In this document: in pieces, positions 8,310 to 16,541 of the stretch
How positions within the stretch are numbered: the stretch's first letter is position 1
Layout of the letters: each line of letters opens with the position of its first letter
Assembly (NCBI RefSeq): GCF_000718775.1
Contig: NZ_JOCB01000073.1
Span: 1 to 45,434, forward strand
From: Streptomyces sp. NRRL S-31
GTDB taxonomy: Bacteria; Actinomycetota; Actinomycetes; Streptomycetales; Streptomycetaceae
Reading direction: 5' to 3'
Length of the DNA: 45,434 bases
The notes under the pieces: generated by a model
Database searches by the model: none
Seen by the model: the letters and a program-made list of their open reading frames with translations, nothing else
What the model was told of the DNA's origin: nothing
Position numbers and translations under genes: made by a program

Positions 8310-8825
8310 ATGGCCGACTCCACGGTGGCCGGCCCGGCTCCGCCCCGGCGGCACGGGACGCGCGAGATGGTCCTGTTCGGCGGGGTGTACGGCGCCGTCC
8401 TGGCCAGCTCGATGGTCGCGGCGCTCACCCGGTACGGGCACACGTCCGCCGACGTCCGTGGCTACGACGCCGCGTGGGTGCTGGTGACGGCGGGCGCCTC
8501 CGCGCTCGCCCACGGCTACGCCCACTACATCGCCGAGCGCACCCCGCACGGCCGGCGGGAGGCCCTGCTCGCGGTGCGCGACGAGTGGCCGCTGGTCGCG
8601 GCCGTGCTGCCCACGGTCCTCCTCCTCGCGGGCGCGCGGTGGGGCTGGTGGCCCGCGAAGGGCGTCGAGTACGTGGCGTTCGCCCTCAACATCGTGATCC
8701 TGTTCGGGCTCGGCCTCCTCACCGCCCGCTGGTCGGCGCGGCGCTGGCCGGTCGCCGTCCTGATGGGGCTGGGGGACGCGCTGCTCGGCCTGATCGTGGT
8801 GGTGGCGAACACGCTCATCAAGTAG
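8310..8825 (+). CDS. Small integral membrane protein (171 aa)
   Basis: Not confidently assigned. After about 25 soluble residues there are four to five hydrophobic segments: MVLFGGVYGAVLASSMVAAL, VLVTAGASALAHGYAHYIAE, LVAAVLPTVLLLAGA, VAFALNIVILFGLGLL and LMGLGDALLGLIVVVANTLI. The His/Tyr-rich HGYAHYIAE and the glycine pattern faintly recall vacuolar-iron-transporter-like proteins, but I would not name it. It diverges from the cupin gene. The start is ATG 8310, preceded by GGGGG very close to it; a GGAGG lies about 20 nt upstream. Confidence 0.7.
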   Translation: MADSTVAGPAPPRRHGTREMVLFGGVYGAVLASSMVAALTRYGHTSADVRGYDAAWVLVTAGASALAHGYAHYIAERTPHGRREALLAVRDEWPLVAAVLPTVLLLAGARWGWWPAKGVEYVAFALNIVILFGLGLLTARWSARRWPVAVLMGLGDALLGLIVVVANTLIK

Positions 8826-8940
8826 GTGCCCGGGACCGGTGGGGGCGGGGCGGTGGCGGGTCCGGGTTCCGTCCGGGTTCCGGCGGTGCCGGACCCGGCA
8901 CGGGCACCCGCCCGGGTGCGGTAGGGTTGACTCGCATGAT

Positions 8941-8960
8941 CACGCGGAAGCCTCCGCGTG
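8941..8960 (+). other. Perfect 8-bp hairpin just before tRNA-Pro
   Basis: CACGCGGA-AGCC-TCCGCGTG forms a perfect 8-bp stem with a 4-nt loop, ending 9 nt before the tRNA. It lacks a U-tract, so it is probably a feature of the tRNA 5' leader rather than a terminator. Confidence 0.45.
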
Positions 8961-8969
8961 CGACCGCGG

Positions 8970-9045
<76 letters not shown>

Positions 9046-9059
9046 GGAGACAGTCGCAG

Positions 9060-9099
9060 GTCAGGGCCGGTTTCGGAGCAATCCGTAACCGGCCCTGAC
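9060..9099 (+). terminator. tRNA-Pro terminator hairpin
   Basis: GTCAGGGCCGGTTTCGGA pairs with TCCGTAACCGGCCCTGAC over 18 bp with one mismatch and a 4-nt loop. There is no T-run, which is usual in Streptomyces. A sister hairpin with the same core follows the right-hand tRNA repeat. Confidence 0.75.
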
Positions 9100-9106
9100 C
9101 GTTTCC

Positions 9107-9126
9107 GGGGACCAGTGGGGGACCAG
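9107..9126 (+). repeat. Tandem GGGGACCAG repeat at left island end
   Basis: GGGGACCAGT is followed at once by GGGGGACCAG. A similar pair occurs inside the right end (26430-26451), in the same orientation. These could be arm-type binding sites of a tyrosine integrase. Confidence 0.5.
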
Positions 9127-9397
9127 GCTCCCTTGACCGGTGTCAGCGGGTCATGACGATCGGGCCCGGGCCGGTGTGCCGGGGGTCGTGGCGGCGCTCG
9201 GCGACCGGAGCGGGCCTCCTCGTCGGGAAGGCCCGCTCCGGCGAGGGCACGGTTGCGGGACCTTCAGGCCCGGCGGTATCGCGGATCCACCGTCTGTGCG
9301 GGGTGCCCGTCGTGGATCCGGGCCCACCGTTGCCGGCTCGACACCAGGGCAGGCGAACAAGCCACACCCGGGAGCCGAGCATGCCGGAGAGAGGCAC
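9127..9397. other. Gene-free stretch inside left island end
   Basis: No reading frame here has the codon bias or homology of a real gene. Remnants of an integrase were looked for on both strands and not recognised. Confidence 0.5.
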
Positions 9398-10723
9398 TCA
9401 TCTGCCGGCCGGCGCGTTGCCCTCGGAGCCGGACCCGCGGACCGGGACGAGGAGGGTGAACGTGGTCGGAGCCCTTCTGGTGAGGGAGAGTCGGCCGCCG
9501 ATGGATTGGGCCAGTTCACCAGCGAGGGCGAGTCCGATGCCCGTCCCGTGGCCGCCTCCGGTGTGCCCACGGTCGAACAGCTGCGCAGGCTCCCCCTCCA
9601 CGGCACCCTCGTCGCTCACGTCGAAGGCGAGGGCGTCGTTCAGGTCCCGCACCACCAGTCGCGTGGTTCCGCGCCCGTGCACCCGTGCGTTGTCCAGCAG
9701 GACTCCGAGCACCTCCGAAACGGGGCCGCGGGGGACCAGGACATCCGCGGGTCCGCCATGTGTGCCGCACTCCAGGCGTCTGCCGTCGGCGGCGAACAGG
9801 CCGTGCCAGTGCTCTCGCGTCTCCTGGAGGAGGTGTGCCACCGCGATGTCCCCGGTGACGGGGCGGGGCGGGTCCGGGGAGCGGGACAGGCGCAGCACTT
9901 CTTCCACGGTCTGGTGGAGGCGATGGGTGGTGTCCAGTGCCTCGGACAGGGCGGCACGCAGCCGGGCGCCGTCGTCCAGCGCGAGGCCCGCCTCCAGAGT
10001 GAGTTGCAAGCCGGTGAGCGGCGTGCGCAGCTGGTGGGAGGCGTTGGTGGCGAAGTCGCGCTCGCGGCGCAGGAGTTCGGACAGGCTGCGAAGCATCGCG
10101 TTGTGCGTGCGGGCCACCTGATCGATCTCGGCGATGCTGCTGGGGGCCGCCCTCGCGTTCAGGTCCCCTTCGGCGACGGCCCGGCAGTGGCGGGAGAGGT
10201 CCTCCAGCGGGGCGGTCAGTGCCCGAGCCTGCCGGCGGGCGACCAGTACCGCGATGGTCAGCGCCACCACGGTCACGCCCACCAGTACGCCCCACGCCGC
10301 CAGGACCCGGTCGCGTACGGCGCCGGCGGGGGAGGACGCGCGGACCACGCCGATCACCCGCTCGGCGTGGGAGACCGGTACGGCGGCGACCAGATCGCCG
10401 CCCGACTGCCCCCGGACCACCTCTCCGCCGAAGGCGCGGCGGACCGGCGCGTCCCCCAGCCCGGGGCCGCCGCCCGCGCGCTTGGCCTGCTGCGGGTCGT
10501 ACAGGCCCAGATGCCCCCCGGCCGGCGCCCCGGGCAGTTCCACCGGGTCACCGCTCGCATAGTCCGGGCTCACCCGTACGGCCGCGGCGAGGGCCGCGCG
10601 CTCCAGGGTGTCGCGCTCTCCGGCGTACAGGGACGACCTGATGGCCAGGGCCAGGGGGACGGCGAGCAGGACCACGGCGACCAACGCGGCGGTGAGGGCG
10701 ACTCGCACCACGCGCTGTCTCAT
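9398..10723 (-). CDS. Sensor histidine kinase (HAMP, HisKA)
   Basis: A membrane sensor kinase of 441 aa. The first membrane segment (about 6-28) and a second (about 143-163) flank a roughly 110-residue extracellular sensor. A HAMP linker follows (LTAPLEDLSRHCRAVAEGDL). The phosphorylated His is H230 in NASHQLRTPL; the N-box is LLDNARVHGRG and the ATP lid is GTGIGLALAGEL. The kinase diverges from a lipoprotein/ABC-export operon whose last gene is a response regulator (15580). The two are the likely pair although they lie about 5 kb apart. ATG 10723 is preceded by GATGAGGGC. Confidence 0.92.
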   Translation of the reverse strand: MRQRVVRVALTAALVAVVLLAVPLALAIRSSLYAGERDTLERAALAAAVRVSPDYASGDPVELPGAPAGGHLGLYDPQQAKRAGGGPGLGDAPVRRAFGGEVVRGQSGGDLVAAVPVSHAERVIGVVRASSPAGAVRDRVLAAWGVLVGVTVVALTIAVLVARRQARALTAPLEDLSRHCRAVAEGDLNARAAPSSIAEIDQVARTHNAMLRSLSELLRRERDFATNASHQLRTPLTGLQLTLEAGLALDDGARLRAALSEALDTTHRLHQTVEEVLRLSRSPDPPRPVTGDIAVAHLLQETREHWHGLFAADGRRLECGTHGGPADVLVPRGPVSEVLGVLLDNARVHGRGTTRLVVRDLNDALAFDVSDEGAVEGEPAQLFDRGHTGGGHGTGIGLALAGELAQSIGGRLSLTRRAPTTFTLLVPVRGSGSEGNAPAGR

Positions 10724-10780
10724 GCCCTCATCATGCGGCGGTTCGGCGGGACGCGCGGGACTCACGCTTTTGCCGTCGTC

Positions 10781-10807
10781 TAACCCTCGGCGAGCAGAGC
10801 GTTAACC
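10781..10807. promoter_or_regulatory. TAACC direct repeat, 22-bp spacing, candidate regulator site
   Basis: TAACC at 10781-10785 and again at 10803-10807, two helical turns apart, lie in the divergent promoter region of the kinase and the lipoprotein operon. OmpR-type response regulators often bind such repeats. The call is weak. Confidence 0.25.
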
Positions 10808-10871
10808 GGCCGCACCCTAGCGTGGCTGCCATGACCGTCCGGTCCAGGGGATCCCTCGGAGGGCAGTGGTG

Positions 10872-11528
10872 ATGGCGGCATACGCACGGACGTCCGCGAC
10901 AGTCGGTCTGGTGCTCGTGGCGGCGGTGACCGCGGGCTGTTCCGGCTCAGGCTCGCACTCCGGTTCCGGCTCGACGACATCGTCACCGCCGGCTTCTTCG
11001 GCGCGTGCCGGAAACGGGCAGCAGAACCCGGCACCCGCTCCGACCGAGTCCAATCCGCCCGGTGACATCCCTGACAACCAGGTGTACGTCGCCTATCGGC
11101 CGGCCGGTGGGTCCTTCTCCGGATTCACGGTGAAGGTGCCTGAGGGCTGGGCCCGTACCGAGCAGGGCGGCAGCACGGTGTTCACTGACAAGTTGAACAC
11201 CGTGAGGATCACCGCGGTCTCGGCGTCCACCGCGCCCACGGTCGACTCGGTCACCAAGACGGTGGTCCCCGAGCTGCGCTCCCAGGTGCCGAAGTTCGCC
11301 GCGCCGAAGGTATCGGAAGTGTCTCGGCACGCGGGCCGTGTCGTCCGGTTGACCTATCAGGGTGACTCGGCGAAGGACCCGGTCACGGGCAAGGTGGTGC
11401 GCGACGGGTTCGAGCGGTACGCCTTCCACAAGTCGGGCCACGAGGTGGATCTGACCTTGTCCGGCCCGGTCAACGCCGACAACGTCGACCCGTGGCGGAT
11501 CATCAGCGACTCCTTCGCCTGGCGGTGA
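10872..11528 (+). CDS. Secreted lipoprotein, unknown function
   Basis: A 218-aa lipoprotein. The signal sequence ends in the lipobox VTAGC, followed by a Ser/Gly-rich linker, a Pro/Ala stretch, and a folded domain from about residue 70 (GFTVKVPEGWARTEQGGSTV and WRIISDSFAWR at the end). This PsbP/LpqN-like architecture is common in actinobacterial lipoproteins. It is the first gene of an operon with two ABC ATPases, an FtsX-type permease and a response regulator, so it may be an extracytoplasmic accessory or sensor for that transporter. GTG 10866, GTG 10869 and ATG 10872 are all in frame. GGAGGG at 10858-10863 best suits 10869 or 10872. Confidence 0.85.
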   Translation: MAAYARTSATVGLVLVAAVTAGCSGSGSHSGSGSTTSSPPASSARAGNGQQNPAPAPTESNPPGDIPDNQVYVAYRPAGGSFSGFTVKVPEGWARTEQGGSTVFTDKLNTVRITAVSASTAPTVDSVTKTVVPELRSQVPKFAAPKVSEVSRHAGRVVRLTYQGDSAKDPVTGKVVRDGFERYAFHKSGHEVDLTLSGPVNADNVDPWRIISDSFAWR

Positions 11529-11533
11529 GCACC

Positions 11534-12244
11534 ATGGCGTCCGAGCCGGTGCTGGCTGCCCGTGAGCTGTACCGCTTCTACCGGGCCGGCGAGGAGGAGA
11601 CGCTCGCGTTGCGCGGGGTGTCGCTGCGGGTCGGGCGGGGCGAGACGGTGGCGGTCGTGGGTCCCTCGGGATCCGGCAAGTCCACCCTGCTGGCCTGTCT
11701 GGCCGGGCTCGACGAGCCCTCCGGCGGCGAGGTCCACGTGGACGGCACACGCCTCAGTCACCGGCCCGAGACCGAGCGGGCACGGCTGCGCGCCCGGCAC
11801 ATCGGCGTACTGCTGCAGAGCCGCAATCTCCTGCCGCATTTGAGCGTGCGGGACAACGTACGCCTGCCGCAGCGCGCCGCGGCCCGCAGACCCGTCACCT
11901 CGGCCGGGGAGCTGCTGACCCTGGTGGGCCTCGGCGAACGGATGCATGCGCTGCCCCGGCAGCTGTCCGGTGGCGAGCTGGCCCGGGCCGGGCTGGCCGT
12001 GGCACTGGCCAACGCGCCCGCTGTCCTGCTGGCCGACGAGCCGACCGGCGAACTCGACGGAGAGACCGAGCGGGTGGTCCTCGCCATGCTGCGGGAGCGG
12101 GCCGCACAGGGGTGCGCGGTGCTGATCGTGACGCACAGCGCGGAAGTCGTCCGGAGCGCGGACCGGGTGATCAGGCTGGAGGACGGCAGGGCAACCGACG
12201 CCTCCTGTCCCGCGGCGCAGGGGGTGCCCGATGTCACGGGATGA
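11534..12244 (+). CDS. ABC transporter ATPase (MacB/LolD type) 1
   Basis: An ABC ATPase of 236 aa. Walker A is GPSGSGKST, the signature is LSGGELARAG (the usual Gln is Glu), Walker B is VLLADEPTGELD, and the switch is VTHS. The tight GEEETLALRGVSL start is typical of MacB/LolD-type export ATPases. GTG 11525 overlaps the lipoprotein stop as GTGA and is an alternative start; I prefer ATG 11534 because related proteins begin about there. The 3' end overlaps the second ATPase by 14 nt. Confidence 0.93.
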   Translation: MASEPVLAARELYRFYRAGEEETLALRGVSLRVGRGETVAVVGPSGSGKSTLLACLAGLDEPSGGEVHVDGTRLSHRPETERARLRARHIGVLLQSRNLLPHLSVRDNVRLPQRAAARRPVTSAGELLTLVGLGERMHALPRQLSGGELARAGLAVALANAPAVLLADEPTGELDGETERVVLAMLRERAAQGCAVLIVTHSAEVVRSADRVIRLEDGRATDASCPAAQGVPDVTG

Positions 12245-12893
12245 AGCGCTCGTGACCTGCATCGACGCGGCTCTCACCTTCGGCAGGGGCACAGAGGCGG
12301 TGGTGGCCGTACACGGTGCCGACCTGGAGATCGGGTCCGGCGATCGGCTCGCCGTCGTCGGCCCCTCCGGATCGGGCAAGAGCTCGCTGCTGCATCTGCT
12401 GGCCGGGCTCGAGCAACCCACCAGCGGCACGGTGACCCGGGCCGCCTCCCTGGGGCCGTACGACATCGGACTGGTCTTCCAGGGCGACAGCCTGATTCCC
12501 GCGCTCGACGTGGTCGAGAACGCCGCCCTGCCCCTGGTCCTCGCCGACCGGACGGAGCAAGAGGCCCGCCCGGCCGCCCTGGCGGCGCTCGCGCTGGTGG
12601 ACGCGGCCGGATTGGCGGACCGGCTGCCCGAGGAGATCTCCGGCGGTCAGGCCCAGCGGGTGGCCGTCGCCCGGGTGCTGGCCCAGTCCCCGCGCCTGAT
12701 CCTCGCCGACGAGCCCACCGGCCGCCTCGACCACGCCACCGGCGGCCGTGTCCTCGACGCCCTCCTCACCGCCGCCGACCACACGGGCGCGGCCCTCGTC
12801 GTCACCACCCACGATCCCGCCGTGGCCGCCCGCCTCACCACCCGGCGCGCCATGCGCGACGGCCGGCTGCTCGCACCCGAGGAGGTGCCATGA
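12231..12893 (+). CDS. ABC transporter ATPase (MacB/LolD type) 2
   Basis: A second ATPase of 220 aa. Walker A is GPSGSGKSS, the Q-loop is VFQGDSLIPAL, the signature is ISGGQAQRVAVARVL, Walker B is LILADEPTGRLD and the switch is TTHD. Together with the first ATPase it could form a heterodimer that drives the single large permease. It overlaps the permease start as ATGA (12890-12893). Confidence 0.93.
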   Translation: MSRDEALVTCIDAALTFGRGTEAVVAVHGADLEIGSGDRLAVVGPSGSGKSSLLHLLAGLEQPTSGTVTRAASLGPYDIGLVFQGDSLIPALDVVENAALPLVLADRTEQEARPAALAALALVDAAGLADRLPEEISGGQAQRVAVARVLAQSPRLILADEPTGRLDHATGGRVLDALLTAADHTGAALVVTTHDPAVAARLTTRRAMRDGRLLAPEEVP

Positions 12894-15541
12894 TCGGCGC
12901 GTGGACGGCCGGCCTGGCCCGCCACCGCACCGGACGTCTGCTGGCTGCGCTGGCAGGGATCGCCCTCGCGGTCGCCCTGGTCGCCGCGCTGGGCTCTTTC
13001 CTCACGGCGTCGAAGGCGACCATGACCCAACGTGCCGTGCGCTCGGTCGCCGTCGACTGGCAGGTCCAGGTACAGCCCGGTGCCGACCCCGGCGCGGTGA
13101 TGTCCCTGGTCCGCACGGCGCCGGGCACCCGCGCCGCCCTGCCCGTCGGCTTCGCCCACACCACAGGCTTCACCGCGCACGTCCAGGGCAGCACCCAGAA
13201 CACCGGTCCCGGCATGGCCCTCGGCCTGCCTGACGGCTACCGCGCCCTCTTCCCCGACGCCATCCGCGCTCTCTCCGGCTCCCCGAACGGTGTCCTGCTG
13301 GCCCAGCAGACCGCCTCGAACCTGCACGCCGCTCCCGGCGACACCATCGGCGTCCGGTTTCCCGGCACCGGGCTGAGGCCGGTGAGGGTGGATGGCGTGG
13401 TCGACCTGCCCCAGGCCGACTCCCTCTTCCAGACCGTCGGCGCACCCAGCCAGTCCCAGCCGACCGCACCCCCGGACAACGTCGTCCTGCTGCCCGCCGC
13501 AAGGTTCGCAGCGTTGACCCGGGGCGCCTCTGCGGTCACGACCCAGATCCACGTGGCGCGCGACGACGCACGCCTGCCCTCCGACCCGGCCGCCGCCTTC
13601 ACCGCGGTCACCCGCGCGGCCCACAACCTGGAGGCCCGCGCCGCGGGCGCCGCACTGGTCGGCAACAACGTCGGTGCCGCCCTCGACTCCGCCCGCCAGG
13701 ACGCCCTGTACGCCCAGATCCTCTTCCTCTTCCTCGGCGTCCCCGGCGCGGTCCTGGCCGCCGCGCTGACTGCCGCGGTCGCCGCCGCCGGCGCTGAGCG
13801 GCGCCGGCAGGAGCAGGGCCTGCTCCGGCTGCGCGGCCTGCGCCCCCGCCAGATCACCGCCCTCGCCGGGCTGGAAGCGGCGCTGATCGGCCTCCTCGGC
13901 GGCCTGGCCGGACTGGGCGTCGCCGCGCTGACCGGCCGCCTCGCCTTCGGTGCTGCTTCCTTCGGAGCGGGCGCGGGCACCTGGGCCGGCTGGTACGGCA
14001 TCGCATTCGTCCTCGGCGCGGTCGTGGCCGCGGGAGCCGTCCTCGTCCCCGCCCTGCGCGACCTGCGCACGGTGACCGTCGCGGACACCCGCAAGGAGTC
14101 CGGCGCCCGAAGCACACGAAACCCCTGGTGGATGCGGTACGGCCTGGACTTCGCCCTCCTGATCGGCTCCTGGCTCGTCTTCCGCGCCTCCTCCGGCAAC
14201 CAGTACGCCCTCGTCCTCGCCCCGGAGGGCGTGCCCAGCATCTCCGTGTCGTACTGGGCCTTCCTCGGCCCCGCTCTGCTGTGGACCGGCGCCGCCCTTC
14301 TGCTGTGGCGGCTCACGCTCCTCGCCCTCACCCACGGCCGCCCCGCCCTGGCCCGGCTGGCCCGCCCGCTGACCGCGACCCTGGCCGGCACCACCGCCGC
14401 CACCCTCTCCCGGCGCCGCCGCCCCCTGGCCCGCTCGGTGGTGCTGCTCGCCCTCGCGGTTTCCTTCGCGCTGTCCACCGCCGTCTTCAACGCCACCTAC
14501 CGGCAGCAGGCCGAGGTCGACGCCCGCCTGACCAACGGCGCCGACGTCACCGTCACCGAACCACCCGGCTCCCGAGTCGCACCCAGTGCGGCCGGCTCGC
14601 TGAAAGTCCCCGGCGTACGGCACGTCGAACCCCTCCAGCACCGCTTCGCCTACGTCGGCTCCGACCTGCAAGACCTCTACGGCGTCCGCCCCGGCACCAT
14701 CGCCCGGGCCACCTCACTCCAGGACGCCTACTTCGCCGGCGGCACCACCCAGCAGCTCATGCGCAAGCTGGCCCAGCGCCCGGACAACCTGCTGGTCAGC
14801 GTCGAAACCGTCAACGACTTCCAGCTCGCGCCCGGCGACACCGTCAACCTGCGCATCCAGGACGCCCGCACCAAGGCCCTGCGCACCGTCCCCTTCCACT
14901 ACGCGGGCATCGCCAAGGAGTTCCCCACGGCACCGAAGGACAGCTTCTTCGTCGCCAACGCCTCCTACATCGCCAAGGCGACCGGCAGCGACGCGGTCGG
15001 CGCCTTCCTCCTCGACACCGGCGGCACCCACCAGAAGCAGATCGCCGCGCGCCTGCGCTCGCAGCTCGGCACCAGCGCCACCGTCAGCGACCTCACCCAG
15101 ACCCGCGGCACCGTCGGCACCAGCCTGACCTCCATCGACCTGGCCGGACTCACCCGCATCGAGCTCGCCTTCGCGGTCCTGCTGGCCGCCGGAGCCGGGG
15201 GACTGGTCCTCGCCCTCGGGCTCGCCGAACGCCGTCGTACCTTCGCCATCGCCACCGTCCTCGGCGCACGCACACGCCAGTTGCGCGGCATGGTCCTCAC
15301 CGAGGCCCTGCTGCTGGCCGCGGGCGGCCTGGCCGGGGGCGCGGTCATCGGATGGGCGCTGTCGGAGATGCTGGTCAAGGTCCTGACCGGCGTGTTCGAC
15401 CCGCCGCCCGCCGCCTTGGCGGTGCCCGGCGTCTACCTGACCCTGGCCGGACTGGCCGCCTTGATCGCCGTACTGGCCGCAGCCCTGAACGGCATCCGCG
15501 GTGCCCGGCGCCCCGCGGTGGAGGAACTCCGCGACCTGTGA
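12890..15541 (+). CDS. FtsX-family ABC permease, two FtsX modules
   Basis: An 883-aa permease. One N-terminal membrane segment (about 19-38) is followed by a large extracytoplasmic MacB-like domain (about 40-260), then a cluster of membrane segments (about 275-475), a second extracytoplasmic domain (about 535-745), and three last segments (about 755-870). FtsX/MacB permeases act mechanically on envelope substrates or export lipids, lipoproteins or peptides. In Firmicutes, related ones give antimicrobial peptide resistance. The substrate is unknown here. The response-regulator gene starts 38 nt downstream. Confidence 0.92.
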   Translation: MIGAWTAGLARHRTGRLLAALAGIALAVALVAALGSFLTASKATMTQRAVRSVAVDWQVQVQPGADPGAVMSLVRTAPGTRAALPVGFAHTTGFTAHVQGSTQNTGPGMALGLPDGYRALFPDAIRALSGSPNGVLLAQQTASNLHAAPGDTIGVRFPGTGLRPVRVDGVVDLPQADSLFQTVGAPSQSQPTAPPDNVVLLPAARFAALTRGASAVTTQIHVARDDARLPSDPAAAFTAVTRAAHNLEARAAGAALVGNNVGAALDSARQDALYAQILFLFLGVPGAVLAAALTAAVAAAGAERRRQEQGLLRLRGLRPRQITALAGLEAALIGLLGGLAGLGVAALTGRLAFGAASFGAGAGTWAGWYGIAFVLGAVVAAGAVLVPALRDLRTVTVADTRKESGARSTRNPWWMRYGLDFALLIGSWLVFRASSGNQYALVLAPEGVPSISVSYWAFLGPALLWTGAALLLWRLTLLALTHGRPALARLARPLTATLAGTTAATLSRRRRPLARSVVLLALAVSFALSTAVFNATYRQQAEVDARLTNGADVTVTEPPGSRVAPSAAGSLKVPGVRHVEPLQHRFAYVGSDLQDLYGVRPGTIARATSLQDAYFAGGTTQQLMRKLAQRPDNLLVSVETVNDFQLAPGDTVNLRIQDARTKALRTVPFHYAGIAKEFPTAPKDSFFVANASYIAKATGSDAVGAFLLDTGGTHQKQIAARLRSQLGTSATVSDLTQTRGTVGTSLTSIDLAGLTRIELAFAVLLAAGAGGLVLALGLAERRRTFAIATVLGARTRQLRGMVLTEALLLAAGGLAGGAVIGWALSEMLVKVLTGVFDPPPAALAVPGVYLTLAGLAALIAVLAAALNGIRGARRPAVEELRDL

Positions 15542-15579
15542 GCCCGCCAGCGGGGCAGCGACCTGCCTACTCTGTTGCC

Positions 15580-16341
15580 ATGGGCACGCCTGCCGCACCG
15601 GACCGCAGCCGTCTGCACATCCTGGTCGTCGAGGACGACGACACCATCGGACGCCACCTGGAAACCGGCCTGCGCGTCAACGGCTACGCCCCCACCTGGA
15701 GCCGCACCGGCGCCTCGGCGCTGGCCGAGGCCACCCGCACCTCCCATGACGCCGTCCTGCTGGACCTCGGCCTGCCCGACCTCGACGGCCTCGACCTCGC
15801 CCGCACCCTGCGCACCCGCTTCCCCGACCTGCTGATCGTGATCCTCACAGCGCGTGCCGACGACATCGACGTCATCGCCGGCCTCGACGCCGGCGCGGAC
15901 GACTACCTGGTCAAGCCCTTCAGCCTCACCGTCCTCCTGGCACGCCTGCGCGCCCACCTGCGCCGCCAGACCAGCACGTCACCACCCCGGCAACCCCTAC
16001 GGCTCGGCGACCTCGTCATCGACACCGCGTCCCGCCGCTGCACCCTGCACGACACGGACGTCCCTCTACGGCCGAAGGAATTCGACCTTCTCGCCCTGCT
16101 CGCCCGGCACCCCGGCACCGCCGTCTCGCGAGAAACGCTGATGGCGCAGGTGTGGGACGAGAACTGGTTCGGCCCCACCAAGACCCTGGACGTCACCATG
16201 GCCGGCCTGCGCCGACGTCTCACCCAGGCCGCCGAGGAATCCGACCGCCCTTGCCGGTTGCCTCACATCAGCACGCTCCGAGGGCATGGCTACCGTCTCG
16301 AGCGCTGCGGCTGGAGCGACGGGGCTGGAGCGATGAGCTGA
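15580..16341 (+). CDS. OmpR-family response regulator
   Basis: A 253-aa response regulator. The receiver has the acidic pocket VVEDDDT, phospho-acceptor D62 in LLDLGLPD, the switch Thr in ILTARAD, and K112 in YLVKPF. A winged-helix DNA-binding domain follows (LRPKEFDLLALLARHPG, RGHGYRLE). It ends the ABC operon and probably controls it together with the divergent kinase at 9398. The start is ATG 15580; no strong Shine-Dalgarno is seen. Confidence 0.93.
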   Translation: MGTPAAPDRSRLHILVVEDDDTIGRHLETGLRVNGYAPTWSRTGASALAEATRTSHDAVLLDLGLPDLDGLDLARTLRTRFPDLLIVILTARADDIDVIAGLDAGADDYLVKPFSLTVLLARLRAHLRRQTSTSPPRQPLRLGDLVIDTASRRCTLHDTDVPLRPKEFDLLALLARHPGTAVSRETLMAQVWDENWFGPTKTLDVTMAGLRRRLTQAAEESDRPCRLPHISTLRGHGYRLERCGWSDGAGAMS

Positions 16342-16456
16342 GCGGCCCTCGCCTGCTCGCGCGGTAGGGCCCTCACTCATCCGGCCCACGCCATCCGGTC
16401 AGCGACCGCTCCACGCGAGGCTGCGGCCGCATGGCGGTGTCCGAAACGCCCCGGCA

Positions 16457-16496
16457 TGTGCCGAGGAAGCGCGGTTCTCTGCGCTGCCTCGGCACA
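16457..16496. terminator. Strong bidirectional terminator hairpin
   Basis: TGTGCCGAGG pairs with CCTCGGCACA, and after one mismatch AGCGC pairs with GCGCT around an 8-nt loop. It lies between the convergent response-regulator (ends 16341) and COG4705 (ends 16542) genes, so it can stop both. Confidence 0.8.
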
Positions 16497-16541
16497 CCGA
16501 GCCCGTCGGCCGGGTGGGCCGGCCGGGTGCTGTGCGGCCTG

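Noticed and set aside
9046..9397. Integrase remnant after tRNA-Pro
   Set aside because: Both strands were read; no tyrosine-recombinase motif (R...HxxR...Y) is visible.
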